Of a stretch of 64,000 nt of DNA, positions 34,466-45,768 are shown piece by piece. Made by a program: the position numbers and the translations under genes. The stretch is from Diphasiastrum complanatum (Eukaryota; Streptophyta; Lycopodiopsida; Lycopodiales; Lycopodiaceae), in the NCBI GenBank assembly GCA_029204225.1, contig CM055107.1, positions 44,646,044 to 44,710,043 of the forward strand. The letters are read 5' to 3'. Position 1 is the first letter of the stretch. Each line of letters starts with the position of its first letter. The notes below the pieces were generated by a model, which worked only from the letters and a program-made list of their open reading frames with translations, was not told the origin of the DNA and made no database searches.

Positions 34466-34842
34466 TTGTGTTCAGAAAACTGACTTGGCCCTTTTTGCTT
34501 CACGATTTGAGTCCCTCTCACAGTGTTGTCACGTTTGGATCTGGAATTCTGAGTATCCAACGATGTTGGCGCATTCAATCTCTGTATACAATAGCTGTCT
34601 AAAATAGAAACGAGCTATGCGCGATGTGGGCCCATAACCATTATCGAAATTTCCATTCCTGATAGCTTTCACAGGACGATGGCAACGATTTAAAAAAAAT
34701 CAGACTATTGAAAAGATGACAGATGCTTGAACAATAGCGTAGGAGACAAAAAGCGTACATACTCATTAAATTAAATCTTATACATATAGTAACTTGTTTC
34801 ACAGGTCAATAAGACTATGATTTGCATATTTGGCAAGAAATC

Positions 34843-36354
34843 ATCTAACCATGTAACCTATGTGAAAATTGTTAACATTTTTTAGTTAGTTTGAGGTCTA
34901 AATTGGCAAGTTTTGTACATAGTTTTGAATCTAACCTTTCACACATGTGAAAAAGGCTTAGATACTTTTATTTTAGTATATATTTCATATTGAAGAAGTC
35001 TCAAACTTCAGGGTTACCAATGAACTTCTCAAGGAAGTTGGTAAATGTTAAAGTGCAAGAGAGACATGGAATGCCTTGAAGAAACTCTTTGAATCAAAGT
35101 CCACATCTAGGGTATTGACCCTAAGGAGGCAAATATTTTCTAGTAGACAAAGAGAGGGAGAAAGTGCTCATGCATTTGTCTTGATGATTCAGTCAAGTGA
35201 TGATCTAGCATGCATTGATGAAAGCATACAAGATGGTGAAATAGTCCACGTTATGTTGAATGGTTTGCTAGATGAACATGCTAACCTTGTGCAAAGTTTT
35301 TCCATTCAAAGAGTCTTGCCAAGTGTGGTTGACTTGCAAGAAATCTTATTGGCTGAAGAACATAGGTTGCAATCAAAGCTTGATGGTACATCCTTGCAAG
35401 GTGGAGGTGAAGAGGCTCTCTTCACAAAAGGAAAAGTCACAGGCAAATGTAAAGACAAAGGGAAATGGTCCAAAGGTGGTAACTCGGATCATGATGATCA
35501 CTCTTTCTCCTCCTCGTCTACTTCTTTTAGAAAGAAAGATAAGTCAAAGTTCAAATGCTTTTATTGTGGGATAAAAGGTCATTTTGCAAATAAATGTCAT
35601 AAGAAGCGAAGTAATGAAGGTAGCAAGCAAAACAACTTTTGTACTTCTAATGAGGATCTAGAGATTATTGTGATTCTCTCACGATGTGTTCTTCAAGTCT
35701 AATGTCAAGTGGAAGTAACAAGGATTCATGGTGGATAGATAGTGGATCTAGTTCACACATGACTAGTCACAAGGAGTTCTTTACTTCTTTGATCTCTTAT
35801 GTTGGAACCAAGAAAGTGGTTCACATGCCAAATGGTGGTGAGTGTACGATCAAATGTATTGGCTCAATTCCTATTTGTCTTTCTACTAATAGGAATGCAA
35901 GGCTTGATGGTGTTCTTTACATTCCTTCACTTTCAAGGAATTTGCTAAGTGCTGGTCAAATGTTAAAGAAAGGGTACAAGACAAAGTTTGTTGGAGATGT
36001 TTGCTTCATTACTAAGGGAGATGTCTTGATTGCTAGGGGCAATAGACAAGGTAGACTTTACAAACTTCTTCCATTGTGAGCATTGCTTTGTGTATTGTCT
36101 TTAAGCTCTTGTGTATGATCTTAGGTGATATCCAAAAGTGGTAGGTTGCTGTTCCACGACCTGTTTACTGTTATTTTTGGCCACCATCAATATCTTTCAT
36201 AAGTGTCTTTTGTCTCTTGAATGCTTTGTCAAGTTCATGTGTATCAAAGGTAGCATTATGATGCTTTGCCATTTCTAGCTTTTGTAGCTTGTTGTGCAAA
36301 GATCTTAGCCAGAACATTTGGGATCTTAGATCCATTCAAGATCCATTTTTTTCA
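34843..36354 (+). mobile_element. copia gag-protease fragment nested in an LTR
   Basis: Foreign DNA of about 1.5 kb splits the 5' LTR of the surrounding copia. It carries gag from about 35060 (ARETWNALKKLFESKS-like, MLNGLLDEHANLVQSF), a good zinc knuckle CFYCGIKGHFANKC, and a protease region with WWIDSGSSSHMT (35684-36079). The protease signature is SGSSSHM rather than SGASSHM. It ends after RQGRLYKLLPL with no integrase or RT. No LTRs or certain TSD were seen, so how it was inserted is open. Confidence 0.8.
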
Positions 36355-36445
36355 CAGCCTATGCCACGTCAGCATTATCCTAACTAATTGAATCCGCTCA
36401 TATGACATGTGCTTTGGCATATTGGATGTCTATTCCAACACCAAG

Positions 36446-37043
36446 TCTCTCTCATAGTCATATTGCGAGATGATACGCTTGCTCCGTCTATGAAATTTCT
36501 GCACAGGGGCATGCATCCTTGATTGTCACTACGTCATATTGAGACCATTGTGTGCATTTATGCTTTCACATATTGAGATTTGTTGAATGGTGTGAAATGT
36601 GCCAAATGCCTATACATTTTATTTGTATTATATGCTAAATATATGATTAAGCCATTGTTCTCATTCTATGATGAATGTATGAGGGCATCAAGACCAATCT
36701 TCCAACATCATATCACAATTTTCATTAGAAAAGCTCATGTGATAAAGCTCTCTCAACTCAGCTCGCTCCAACTTTTTACTCGTTAGTTAAATACTACAAG
36801 AAATGACCATCCAATGGTTACATCAAAATGACAAATGCATTAGGCATGATGATATTGATGACAAATATATAACAACTTCAGGTCTATATGTTTTTCTTTA
36901 TTTCTTTAGCACACCTTTCTAATTTGCAAATCCTCATATATATGGCTTTAGCTCTCTAGTTTGGTTTATGCTAGTCATCCACGCACATTTGGGGTATAAC
37001 ACGAACTAAAAGTATAGTAATTTGTGCAAGTTTCTATGTGTCT
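36446..37043. other. non-coding between copia and DUF2921 copy B
   Basis: No gene recognised. The part near 37043 would be the 3' flank (possible 3' UTR) of the minus-strand DUF2921 gene. Confidence 0.4.
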
Positions 37044-40000
37044 TTATGATGTGCTTTCTTGGAGGAGACCATTACCTTTTTCTGAGTCATGATTAGAACT
37101 ACTTGGAGGAACGTTTGGTATAAGATCAACCTCAAAGAGCTTTGAAGGTAGTCTCTCAAGCATATTGGATGCATGACACTCCATCAGCTTGCTCGAATCC
37201 TTTTGAAAAATTTTCCATCTTTGTTGATCGTAGAGAGCAAAAGCAAGAACCAAAGTTAGGAGTGGCATTGCTATATTAGCCTTAAAAGTGAGGTCTGAAT
37301 TAAAATAGATGGGTTCTCTTGAACTATCATATGCATGGGGCAACATGCATAAAATGGTCAGTCCTATGTAATAAACAGGTCCAAGAGGTTTCCCTTCGAC
37401 ATCCCAGATAGCTCCTCCAAGGACTTGTGGTAGGAGAAAGAGATCCTGAATTACACCTCCATACCCCATCAATATCTCTTTCACCCATATTGCATTTTGG
37501 TTTTTGGCAGGTTGTTGCCATTCAACAGATCTGATTGTTACCTGGTTTGTAAGCACTAACATAAAAAAGCCCATTGCATGAATGAGAAAACTCATTGCAT
37601 GAATGAGAAGAAAGATCAGTAGCACTTTTCTTTCGCTTGGGATTCTTCCGGGCTCCAATGGGCGTTGGGTACGTAGTTGAATACGTGCCTTGACAACCTT
37701 TTCACAAAGATGCATATTCAAAAGAAAGGCGACCAAAAGGAGAATCTTATTAAGAAACATGATTTCCTGAGTCCATTCACCTTCTCCCAACCTTGAAAAT
37801 GTGATTTTCCGAGTCCATTCACGTTCTCCCAACATTGGCAAGGCTTCATGCCTATTAAAATGACGCGTTGCATAAAGAGCTTCATCACCTACTATGAAAG
37901 GGACCCCATAGCTCATTGCCTGAACGCCGAGCATGACAAGAGAGATAAATGGAGCTGAATCCTTGTTTTTCCTAATATAGATGAGTTGGCTGGCAATGCA
38001 CATCGGCATTAAGGACAATTTCACCAGACGAAGGCCAGCCTCTAGGCTCTTTGTAGAGACTATCCCCTTCCTTTGTCGTTGATAAAGATGCCGACTTGTT
38101 TGCAAACTGACCTGAGGAGAGAACAAAGGATCATCCTTTGTACGGCGACTAGTGATTGTCACATTGACTGTTGGTTTGACCAGCAATTCAGCATTCTTGG
38201 GAAGGAATTGAACAATGACTTCAACATTGCAATCCAGCCCATCAACCAAATTAAACTTGCTGTTCTGCAATACTTGCCATGCTGCAGATACCTCTTTACA
38301 GCCCACGAGATACATCTTGCCTGTTCTAGGGTTGTAGAGTCCCTCTCCATGAATCACCGGAAACCTAGTTTTAGGGATTTCAGGATGTCTTACCGACAAT
38401 TCAGCAGCTACCTTCACAAATTTCCCCTCTTCTTTAGGGCCCACATGGCCAGCTTCGGGTGATAGTTCTACGGCAACCTCTGTAGAAAGGTTGGATACGC
38501 GGGTCCAGTCAATCACAACAAATTTCTCTATGGCAATGATGTCTAAGTCGAAATAACTTGGTGAGTAAAAGCTTTTCTGTGAAATGATAGGTGAATGCAC
38601 TCTAAGGTCCTCACTCAATGAATGGTAGCTGCCAGTTGAGGGATACTTCAGCAATGAGGATTTGATCTTTTCGCTTTGGCCAAGAGGCTCTTCTCTTTTC
38701 ATAATGGCACCTACATTGTTGATTTTGGTATACTTGTAGTGCATGCCTAGAATACTTGGACGAAAACCGGGAGAAACCGGCTGATGGAATGACAAGGGAT
38801 CAAAGGAAATAGCATCATTTCCATCTAGGCTGGAAATTGTGCCAACAAGCACGCTCCTTTGAGTGATTGAAAGTTCAGTTGGCATGTAAAGACAGATCCT
38901 AATGTTACAATCCTTCTGAGAGCCATCGACACAAGCAATCATGCAGAGTTTCCCTGAGCTCCACATACCCTCTGCCACAAGAGTAAGCCCATCCAGGCCC
39001 ATGTGCCGAAAGACAAGGTTCTGATCTTGACTTGGAGGAATTGCTCTGAAGACAGCACTTATATTTGCAACTTTTCCTGAACGTTCATCCTCCAGCTCGA
39101 CGCACCTGACATCTTGAATCAAAATCTTCGAGCCGTTTCTTGGCACAGGCAAACCCCCTTTGCTCTTGAAAGGACCAAGCTTGGTGCAATATTCCTCAGA
39201 CTTATTGCATTTCCAGTTGAAAAGTGGCTCCAACTGTTGCCCATTCAGCGACTCCCTCACTATAGCACAGATGTGATCGCCACGAATAATTTCCGTATCT
39301 TCCGCACTTGGGGTGTTGCACCCTTACAAGCTTCCTTTACAAGACCTCCAGCTCTGAACTCATAGCTTGCATCGGCCCCCATTTGAGACACAACCGTGAT
39401 GGGATCAAAATAACTCCACTCTCCAGGCCTTGACAGGCTTTTGAGGACGCCTCTAATAGCGCGGCTTGTGAGGGACATTTCCGTTGGATAATGCAACTGG
39501 AGCATCAGGTTGCAAGTTCTACTTGTTGGTGGGGATTGTGTTGCATGGAGTGGAAGATCTGACCAAGGGTTGGACACATTTGAGCTCTGATGGGGCAGAA
39601 GAGTGCATCCGAGCATGCAGAGAGATCTACCAGCTTCGCTCTCGGTGTAGAACCCTTCCAATAAGATGGTGAGTACGGAGGAGCCCGGGTCGAAAAGAAA
39701 TTCCTCAATGTTATTGCCGATCAGATAGTCGAGATCCTGGTAAGCTCTGATTGCTAGCTGCAAAACTGCACTGACCTGCAGTGCTTCCTGTTTTCCATGT
39801 CTCTTTTTATTCACGTGCGTGATCGAGAAGGATGAGAACTGAATTGGATCAAAGCTTGATTCGGTCACTCCATCTATGGACAAGTGGGATGACCAACTGA
39901 AACTGTCGGGCCGCAAGGGCAACAGTGGAGGGCTCCCAGCTGCTTGCTCCCATTCACCATTCCGAAATGAGAGCTCTTTCTCTATGGGCCATTTTAGAAG

Positions 40001-40240
40001 TGGTCCATCGTGCGTGGATGAAGAAGAGGAGCTGCGTCTGCCACGGTCACTCCTGCCGCTTGATGAGGCATTGCATTTCTCCTCTACCTCGTCGCTTCGC
40101 CTGTAACTGGATCTGTAATTGCCATTACTCCTGGTAGTTGCTCTAATGACTTTCCGATGTCTTTCTTCATACGGCTGACCGAAGGCTGCGCTTGCAAGAA
40201 TGAAGAGTAAAGCAATCACGATCTTCCATAACATCCACAT
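37044..40240 (-). CDS. DUF2921 family membrane protein, copy B (nearly full length, one frameshift)
   Basis: About 1,060 residues in two frames (40240-39260 and 39260-37044), the usual family length. It starts MWMLWKIVIALLFILASAAFG, a clear signal peptide. A long extracytoplasmic region with paired DUF2921 repeats follows (SFDPIQFSSFSI; ISFDPLSFHQPVSP), then GLYNPRTGKMYLVGC, and C-terminal membrane spans (SLVMLGVQAMSYGVPF, KILLLVAFLLNMHL, LIFLLIHAM, YYIGLTILCMLPHAYDSS). Relative to copy A there are 2 extra bases near 39315 (after EACKGA) that break the frame; without them the protein is open throughout. In-frame tandem duplications absent from copy A are a 14-residue unit at 37759-37839 and an LIHAM unit near 37590. 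Role unknown. It may be a recent pseudogene, or the frameshift may be a sequence error. Confidence 0.85.
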
Positions 40241-40588
40241 AACTGCAATGAGTATTGATGAGCAATGGAATTGATCTGAAGCTTACAACAACAGATTGCT
40301 TTGCCCCGCTTTTCTGATCCCAGGTGCTACGCGCATTGGATGCTGTAACAGAAATCAGAAAGCCCAATCCAAAAGAGAGCAAGAAAAAGAAATGCAGCAG
40401 ATAGGTCATTGGTCAAGTCTATGTATGTACATATCTTATAGAGAGAGAAAGGAGGCACACAGCACGGAGACAGAACGAGTGAATAGAAAGGAGACACGAA
40501 GACGGATCAAGTCAAGAGAAAGAGAGGGTCAAGTAGAGACAAGATCAAGTCAAGAGAAAGAGAGGGTCAAGTAAAGACAATCAAGTCA

Positions 40589-40619
<31 letters not shown>

Positions 40620-40620
40620 G
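40241..40620 (-). promoter_or_regulatory. upstream region of DUF2921 copy B with GA-rich minisatellite
   Basis: Upstream of the minus-strand start codon. A 38-bp unit beginning GATCAAGTCAAGAGAAAGAG is repeated about 2.4 times (40505-40596) and runs into a GA tract to 40620. GA/CT-rich leaders are common in plant promoters and 5' UTRs. No clear TATA box was fixed. Confidence 0.5.
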
Positions 40621-40703
40621 CATATTATTTTATTGGCACGGGTCATTTGGCCGCGACCCAGTTTAAGGCCCGACATTTGTGCCCAGGTGGCCAATTGACA
40701 TTG

Positions 40704-41611
40704 TGTTGTAAAGCTAACTCAGGTGCATCAAGGTGCCATGTAAGACTCTAAGGGGTGACACTCCCTACAAGTCCCAGAGCGAGTTAGGAAGTCAAAGACT
40801 GAGCCTCCGACTTGCGGTGAGCCAGCCAAGTAGTTACAAGTCATGAGCTAGCTTTGGAGCTCGAGTCATAGCTTAGTCAGGAGCCAAGTTGATTCTGCCG
40901 ACGGGATGGCTCTCACGACCCATGTCCGGGAGCCAGACTTGATTCTGTTAGGCTTAATCAGCAAAATAAAGACTAAGTTCTAAAAAGCGTGCTTTACTAG
41001 AAAGCACTATATTCCATGACAGAGAGGGTGCGCCAAATCACACCAGAACTATAGAGGGAGTCCGGCGACAGACAGAAACTTGGGCAGCTCAACCAACGCC
41101 AAGTTTCCAATTACTAGGTATCAGCTCCCTCTACTAGCACGAGTCAGGCACAATGCCATGCACATGTTGGTGGCCCCGAGACCAGTCAGTCTATGTATGA
41201 ATGTAACCTCTTCCAAATTTAATAAAGTTGATCCTTGCGGATGATTACCATTTCGGTTTCGCCTCCGGGACTGGTCCAAGTGGAAGGACCCTTACTACAA
41301 CATTTTTGCGTCGCCGGCACCTAAGGGTCCACGTCACCGATGTGTGGCTCGCCACTATGCCATTTGGTCAGTTTGGCGACCACTATGCCTTGAGTTTCAT
41401 GTGTGCTTTGTCTTTGGTTACCTTTTGGGGAAGGATTCTAAGTTAGCTTTCGGGTTGGTTTGGATTCCAGTTTTCTTAAAGTCTGAATGGTTAAGCTTGT
41501 TACGTTTTCAAGTTGGCTTTTACGTAAGTGCATGATGGATGAATGTTAGACTCGAGCGCGTGTTGGGGAAACTGCCCAAGTCCCAGCGCCCTTTGAGGTG
41601 CCGGCGCAACA
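40704..41611 (+). repeat. 5' LTR of gypsy element
   Basis: A 908-bp LTR starting TGTTGTAAAGCTAACTCAGG and ending GGCGCAACA, followed by the PBS two bases later. A polyadenylation-like AATAAA and a CT-rich region lie near 41220. Confidence 0.9.
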
Positions 41612-41625
41612 TGTGGTATCAGAGC

Positions 41626-42380
41626 CGGCCAGCTACGCAAATCTCACAGGGATGCCCACTTTTTGGGATTTGTCAGGACAGCCGTTGTGCAAAGTGTTGC
41701 CCACAATGTAAGCACGGGTGCGTCCACGGTCGGGGTGTTCGGCAGAACGAGGGACTTGATGAGGCAAGGTGTTGCCCTTGAGGTGTAAGCACGGTCAGTT
41801 CCCGCGGTTCGGGCATGGCGCCGTCTACACGTAAGACAGATGAGGCAATGTGATGCCATTAGGTTGGTGAAAGCACGGTCTATGCCTTGTGGGGTGCAGG
41901 TGACATATTTGAACTGTACCGGTTAACCATTGATACAGAGATGCTACTCGAATTTGGGTGTAAAGCACGAGTGGTTAGCTGCTAGTGCGGGATAGCTGCC
42001 GATCATTTAGTTATAAGGGCTATCGACCAGAGTTGGTGGGGCGTGATTGAGGCAATGTGTTGCTTAATGGTGAAAGCACAGATGGTTGGATGGATGTTTC
42101 CTCGTGGGCTAATTCTGTGATAGATTTGTGTGGGCGCGGCTAGGCAAAGGTCCTACGTCCGGTCTCAAGGGGAATGTGGCTTGAGAGGGATCCTCTGTGT
42201 TTGCTTTGGTTGGTATGTTCGTTTGTGGTGTGCTTGTTTGGACCTAAATAACCCCTGGTTGCTTAATTTGTTCCAGGTGATTTGATCTAGTTGGGAGTTG
42301 AGAGAGGAATGTACACACATTTGTGAGTGGACGACACACAAGTATGGAAAGGAGCTTCCATGGGGCAACCCCCAAGATTG
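41626..42380 (+). other. gypsy leader with degenerate repeats, no gag
   Basis: About 750 bp with no capsid or zinc-knuckle coding. A repeated motif of the form GAGGCAA-TGTG(T/A)TGCC-TTAGG-GTGAAAGCACGG occurs at about 41760, 41844 and 42049. This replaces the expected gag. Confidence 0.55.
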
Positions 42381-42381
42381 G

Positions 42382-42580
42382 TTCGATATTATTATTCCTA
42401 TCCGGAAAGATCGCGAGGAGGAAGTCAGATTTCATGATCGACTCCGGAGCTTCGCATAACTACATTTCAAGGAGCGTAGTCAAACAGTTCAGTTTGCCGA
42501 CCAGGAATGTGACATAAATGCTCAAGGTAGAAACAACAAAGGGAGCACCAGACGCAGACAAAGCAACATTGAACATTAAT
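42382..42580 (+). pseudogene. gypsy protease, first half
   Basis: Plus-strand FMIDSGASHNYISRSVVKQF is the retropepsin-like active site of gypsy elements, continuing after a stop as LKVETTKGAPDADKATLNIN. The second half of the protease (EMDAFDVILGLPSLNEHC) is found only on the minus strand at the far end of the inverted block. Confidence 0.8.
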
Positions 42581-43499
42581 GTGATCTTTGAGGCTACGAC
42601 TAAACACCAAGATGTTGTCGATGTACACAATGACAAATTCATCTAAGCAGCCTTGAAAAATGTTGTTCATCAACATGCAAAAAGTGTCTAGTGCGTTTGT
42701 TAGACCGGACGACATCACCTTGAATTCGTGACTCTCGTACCGTGTTCGAAAAGCCGTTTTGTGCTCATCGCCTTTAGCTATTCGAATTTGGTGATATCCA
42801 GATCAGATTTGATAATCTATTTGGCTAAAATATTTGGCATGTTTGAGCTGGTCGAACAGGTCATCAATTCTAGGCTTGGTATACTTGTTCTTGATGGTAC
42901 CTTTGTTGAGCATGCAGTAATCCACACACATCCGAAGGGTCTTGTCCGCCTTTTCCACGAATAACAATGGGGCTCCAAAAGGTGAAGCACTGGGTCTAAT
43001 CCTTTGTCTATCAATTCACCAAGTTGTCATTTCAGTTCCACCAACTCTTCTTGTGACATCCTATAGAGTGCTCGTGAAGTTGGTTCTGTTCCTGGTACCA
43101 ACTCAATTTTATGGTCCATTGGTCTTCAAGGAGGTAACTTAGCTGGGAGTTCTTCCGGAAACACATCGCTAAATTCCTCTAACAAATCTGCCACCTCCTT
43201 TGGCAAGTTTTCCTATTGTGTGTTTTTCCCTTCTGGAACCTCTCGGCAGATACAAAAAAAGCACTTTGACCTATTTTCTTTCGCCATTCTTTTTATCACA
43301 GATGCAACAACCAGATTTTGTTCAATATCTGTACCCTTAGCAAGACCTCCAGGCGGGGCTTTTTTCATACAAATTTGTCCCTTGTAATCTAAGAGGACCA
43401 AGTTTGAGCTCCTACCCAAAACTGCAATACAATGTTCATTTAATGAGGGGAGGCCCAAAATCACATCGAAGGCATCCATCTCTAAAATCAGAAAGCTAA
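42581..43499 (-). pseudogene. inverted block: protease second half and RT palm
   Basis: On the minus strand, from 43499 down: MDAFDVILGLPSLNEHC (protease end), DHKIELVPGTEPTSRALYRMS and ELIDKGLD (RT start), [10 protein letters not shown]-type sequence, then MSSGLTNALDTF and the active site VYIDNILVFSRSLKDHIN (second catalytic Asp changed to Asn), ending near 42581. The rest of RT resumes on the plus strand at 43502. Both joins fit exactly if the block is flipped, so it is an inversion within the element. The left breakpoint lies at ATTAAT (42575-42580). Confidence 0.85.
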
Positions 43500-43501
43500 G
43501 G

Positions 43502-44290
43502 ATGGTTCTCCAACGACTGAGGAAGAACTGCTTGTTTGCGAAAAGAGAGAAATGTGAGTTTGTGGTAGAAGAAGTTGATTTCCTTGGACATGTTATAGGC
43601 TACGGACGAATTCGGATGGATCCTACGAAGATCAAGACAATCTTGGATTGCCTAGTTCCTAAAACTGTTCATGGCATCAAACCCTTTGTGGGGCTATGGA
43701 ACTTTTACATGAGATTCATTGAGACATTTAGCAAAATTGTGGCACCGTTGTTGGAGCAGACAAAGACTCATCTAAAGATGACATGGACACCGGAATGTGA
43801 AGCAATGTTCCAAAAACTAAAACGACAGATCACTCAAAAACGCATCCTTGCGCTACCAGACTTTAGCAAACCTTTTGAAATACATACAGACGCGTCAAAC
43901 TTTGCTATTGGGGCTGTGTTTATGCAAGAAGGAAAACCTATTGCATATTTTTCAAAGAAATTGAGTGATGTAGAGTGATGATGGCCAACTTCTGAAAAGG
44001 AAATGGTCACAGTAGTTCAAGCAGTGGAGCATTGGAGACATTATGTGGCAGGAAAGCCCTTTAAGGCGTTCACTGATAACGTATCACTCAAGTACTTCTC
44101 ATCCCAAGAAGGTATGCTCACGTCAAAGCAAATGCGATGGAGAAACTTTCTCTCAAAATTCAATATAGACATTGTACATACGGCAGGAAAGAACAATGTG
44201 GTAGCAAGCGCACTAAGTAGACAAGAGCACTTGATGGCAATGGTAACAACTCAAGTTGAGGCCTACTCCAAGAAATCAAAGAGAACTATG
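43502..44290 (+). pseudogene. gypsy RT thumb and RNase H
   Basis: Starts MVLQRLRKNCLFAKREKCEF, then VDFLGHVIGYGRI, FYMRFIETFSKIVAPL, and RNase H PFEIHTDASNFAIGAVFMQ and VQAVEHWRHYVAGKPFKAFTDN. A TGA at 43976-43978 interrupts the frame and a frameshift follows near 44290. The coding direction agrees with the LTRs. Confidence 0.88.
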
Positions 44291-45528
44291 GTGCAGATGC
44301 GTTGGCGAAGGACTTAATGATCGAATTCCAGCTGGGAAAGCCTCATAAATATTTCACTTGGAAGGATCAAATGGTTGTTTATAAACAACGCATAGTATAT
44401 GTCCCAGACAACATCAACCTGAGGAAGAAAGTCTTGTGGAAACATCATGACGTACTAGCTTCCGGACATCCAAGGGTGAATCGCATGTATGAAGTTCTCA
44501 AGAGAGGCTTCTATTGGCCAGATATGTGGGCAGACATTGAATCCTATGTGCAAACATGCCCTACATGTCAACAAGTGAAGGTGGAACCACTAGCCGCAGC
44601 AGGACTAGGGCCAGCCATTACCAATACTAGCATACCCTTGGGATTCTGTGAGCATGGATTTTATTGTTCAACTACCACGATGCCAAGGTTTTGACTCAAT
44701 TTATGTGGTGGTTGACCATTTTTCAAAGCAAGCTCATCTTGTACCAACTAAAAATTCAGTGACATCCGAAGAAGTAACAAGGTTATTTTTCAAATGTGTC
44801 TTCAAATACCATGGCCTATCTAGAACGATTATTTATGACTGAGACACCAAGTTCGTAGAAAAATTTTGGACTTGTCTATTTCACCTCGTGGGAACTGGAC
44901 TGAATTTCAGCACTGCATATCACCCTCAAACAGATGGGCAAACTAAGCGAGTCAATCGACAAATTGAACAATATTTACAAAATTATGTCGCTTGGGACCA
45001 ATTTGATTGGGTCAGCTACTTGGATATCCTCGAGTTTGCACATAACAACCAAGTGAACAGATCTACTGGAAAGGCACCCTTTGAGATAAGCAATGGTCGG
45101 TTACCGATTGTTCCGAGCTATTTCTTTATAGGCGTGCAAGAAACTCCGATATCCACTGTGGAGGAATTCATCAATGAGTGGCACACAAAGTTGACAGAGG
45201 TGAAGGCATTTTTAGAGCAATCACAACGAAGCATGGCAACTGATGTATACCCACATCGAGGAGAACTGGAATTCAAGGAAGGTGAGATACAAGGAGACAG
45301 TTTGTACCAAAACAAATATTGGCACATAGAAAGCGAACTGGCATTCAACGCGAATATCTAGTGAAGTGGCTACGGGCTCCACTCATTGAGACTTCTTGGG
45401 AGTACGAAGACAAACTTAAGGAGGGAGCCTCTGAAGTACTGACAGATTACCTACAGAACAATCAACGCAACAACCGTTTTCCCAGATCGGCACACAAAGC
45501 ATTACCTGGAGGCATGCCTCTTGTATGA
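44291..45528 (+). pseudogene. gypsy integrase and chromodomain
   Basis: The zinc-binding part HHDVLASGHPRVNRM...CPTCQQVK is followed by SMDFIVQLP (first Asp), a TGA in place of Arg before DTKFVEKFW, and HPQTDGQTKRVNRQIEQYL. In the last motif the catalytic Glu (normally QTER) is Lys. WAYRT-like DILEFAHNNQVNRSTGKAPFE follows. The end YLVKWLRAPLIETSWEYEDKL (45355-45420) is a chromodomain. Several frame changes. Chromodomains of such integrases direct insertion to marked chromatin. Confidence 0.88.
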
Positions 45529-45768
45529 ACACTCATGACCACTCTGAAGTTCAAGGAACTTCCAGGTATCTTTCTTAAGTTTGTCAATAAATCACTTGCA
45601 TCTTTACACAAGTTTTACATAAGTGAACTTGATCTACACTTTTTCTGTGCTACTACTAATGTATTTTTAATTCAAAGTTGTTAAGGCCAGTGAATTAAGC
45701 ATGTGCCATGTGTCCTAGGTCTAGTCTGGCCCTGATGAGGGCATTAGCTTTTTCAAACGAGAGGAGGA

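Larger units (their letters stand above)
30079..36440 (-). mobile_element. Ty1/copia retrotransposon with nested insertion in its 5' LTR
   Basis: This minus-strand element is flanked by a perfect TSD CCAAG (30074-30078 and 36441-36445). The 3' LTR is 30079-30373. The 5' LTR is split into 34641-34842 and 36355-36440 by about 1.5 kb of foreign DNA. On the minus strand the LTR starts TGTTGGAATAGACATCC. At the PBS position (34628-34640) the sequence is TGGTTATGGGCCC, not the usual Met motif; the tRNA was not identified. The interior runs gag, protease, integrase, RT, RNase H from right to left with many lesions. Confidence 0.88.

Noticed and set aside
39300-39330. A 15-base GT...AG 'intron' that would fix the DUF2921 copy B frameshift
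   Set aside because: Far below any spliceable intron length; copies A and C show ordinary indels at the same place.
41228-41446. ORFs inside the gypsy LTRs (also at 46298)
   Set aside because: They occur in both LTRs but match no protein pattern; LTR sequence explains them.
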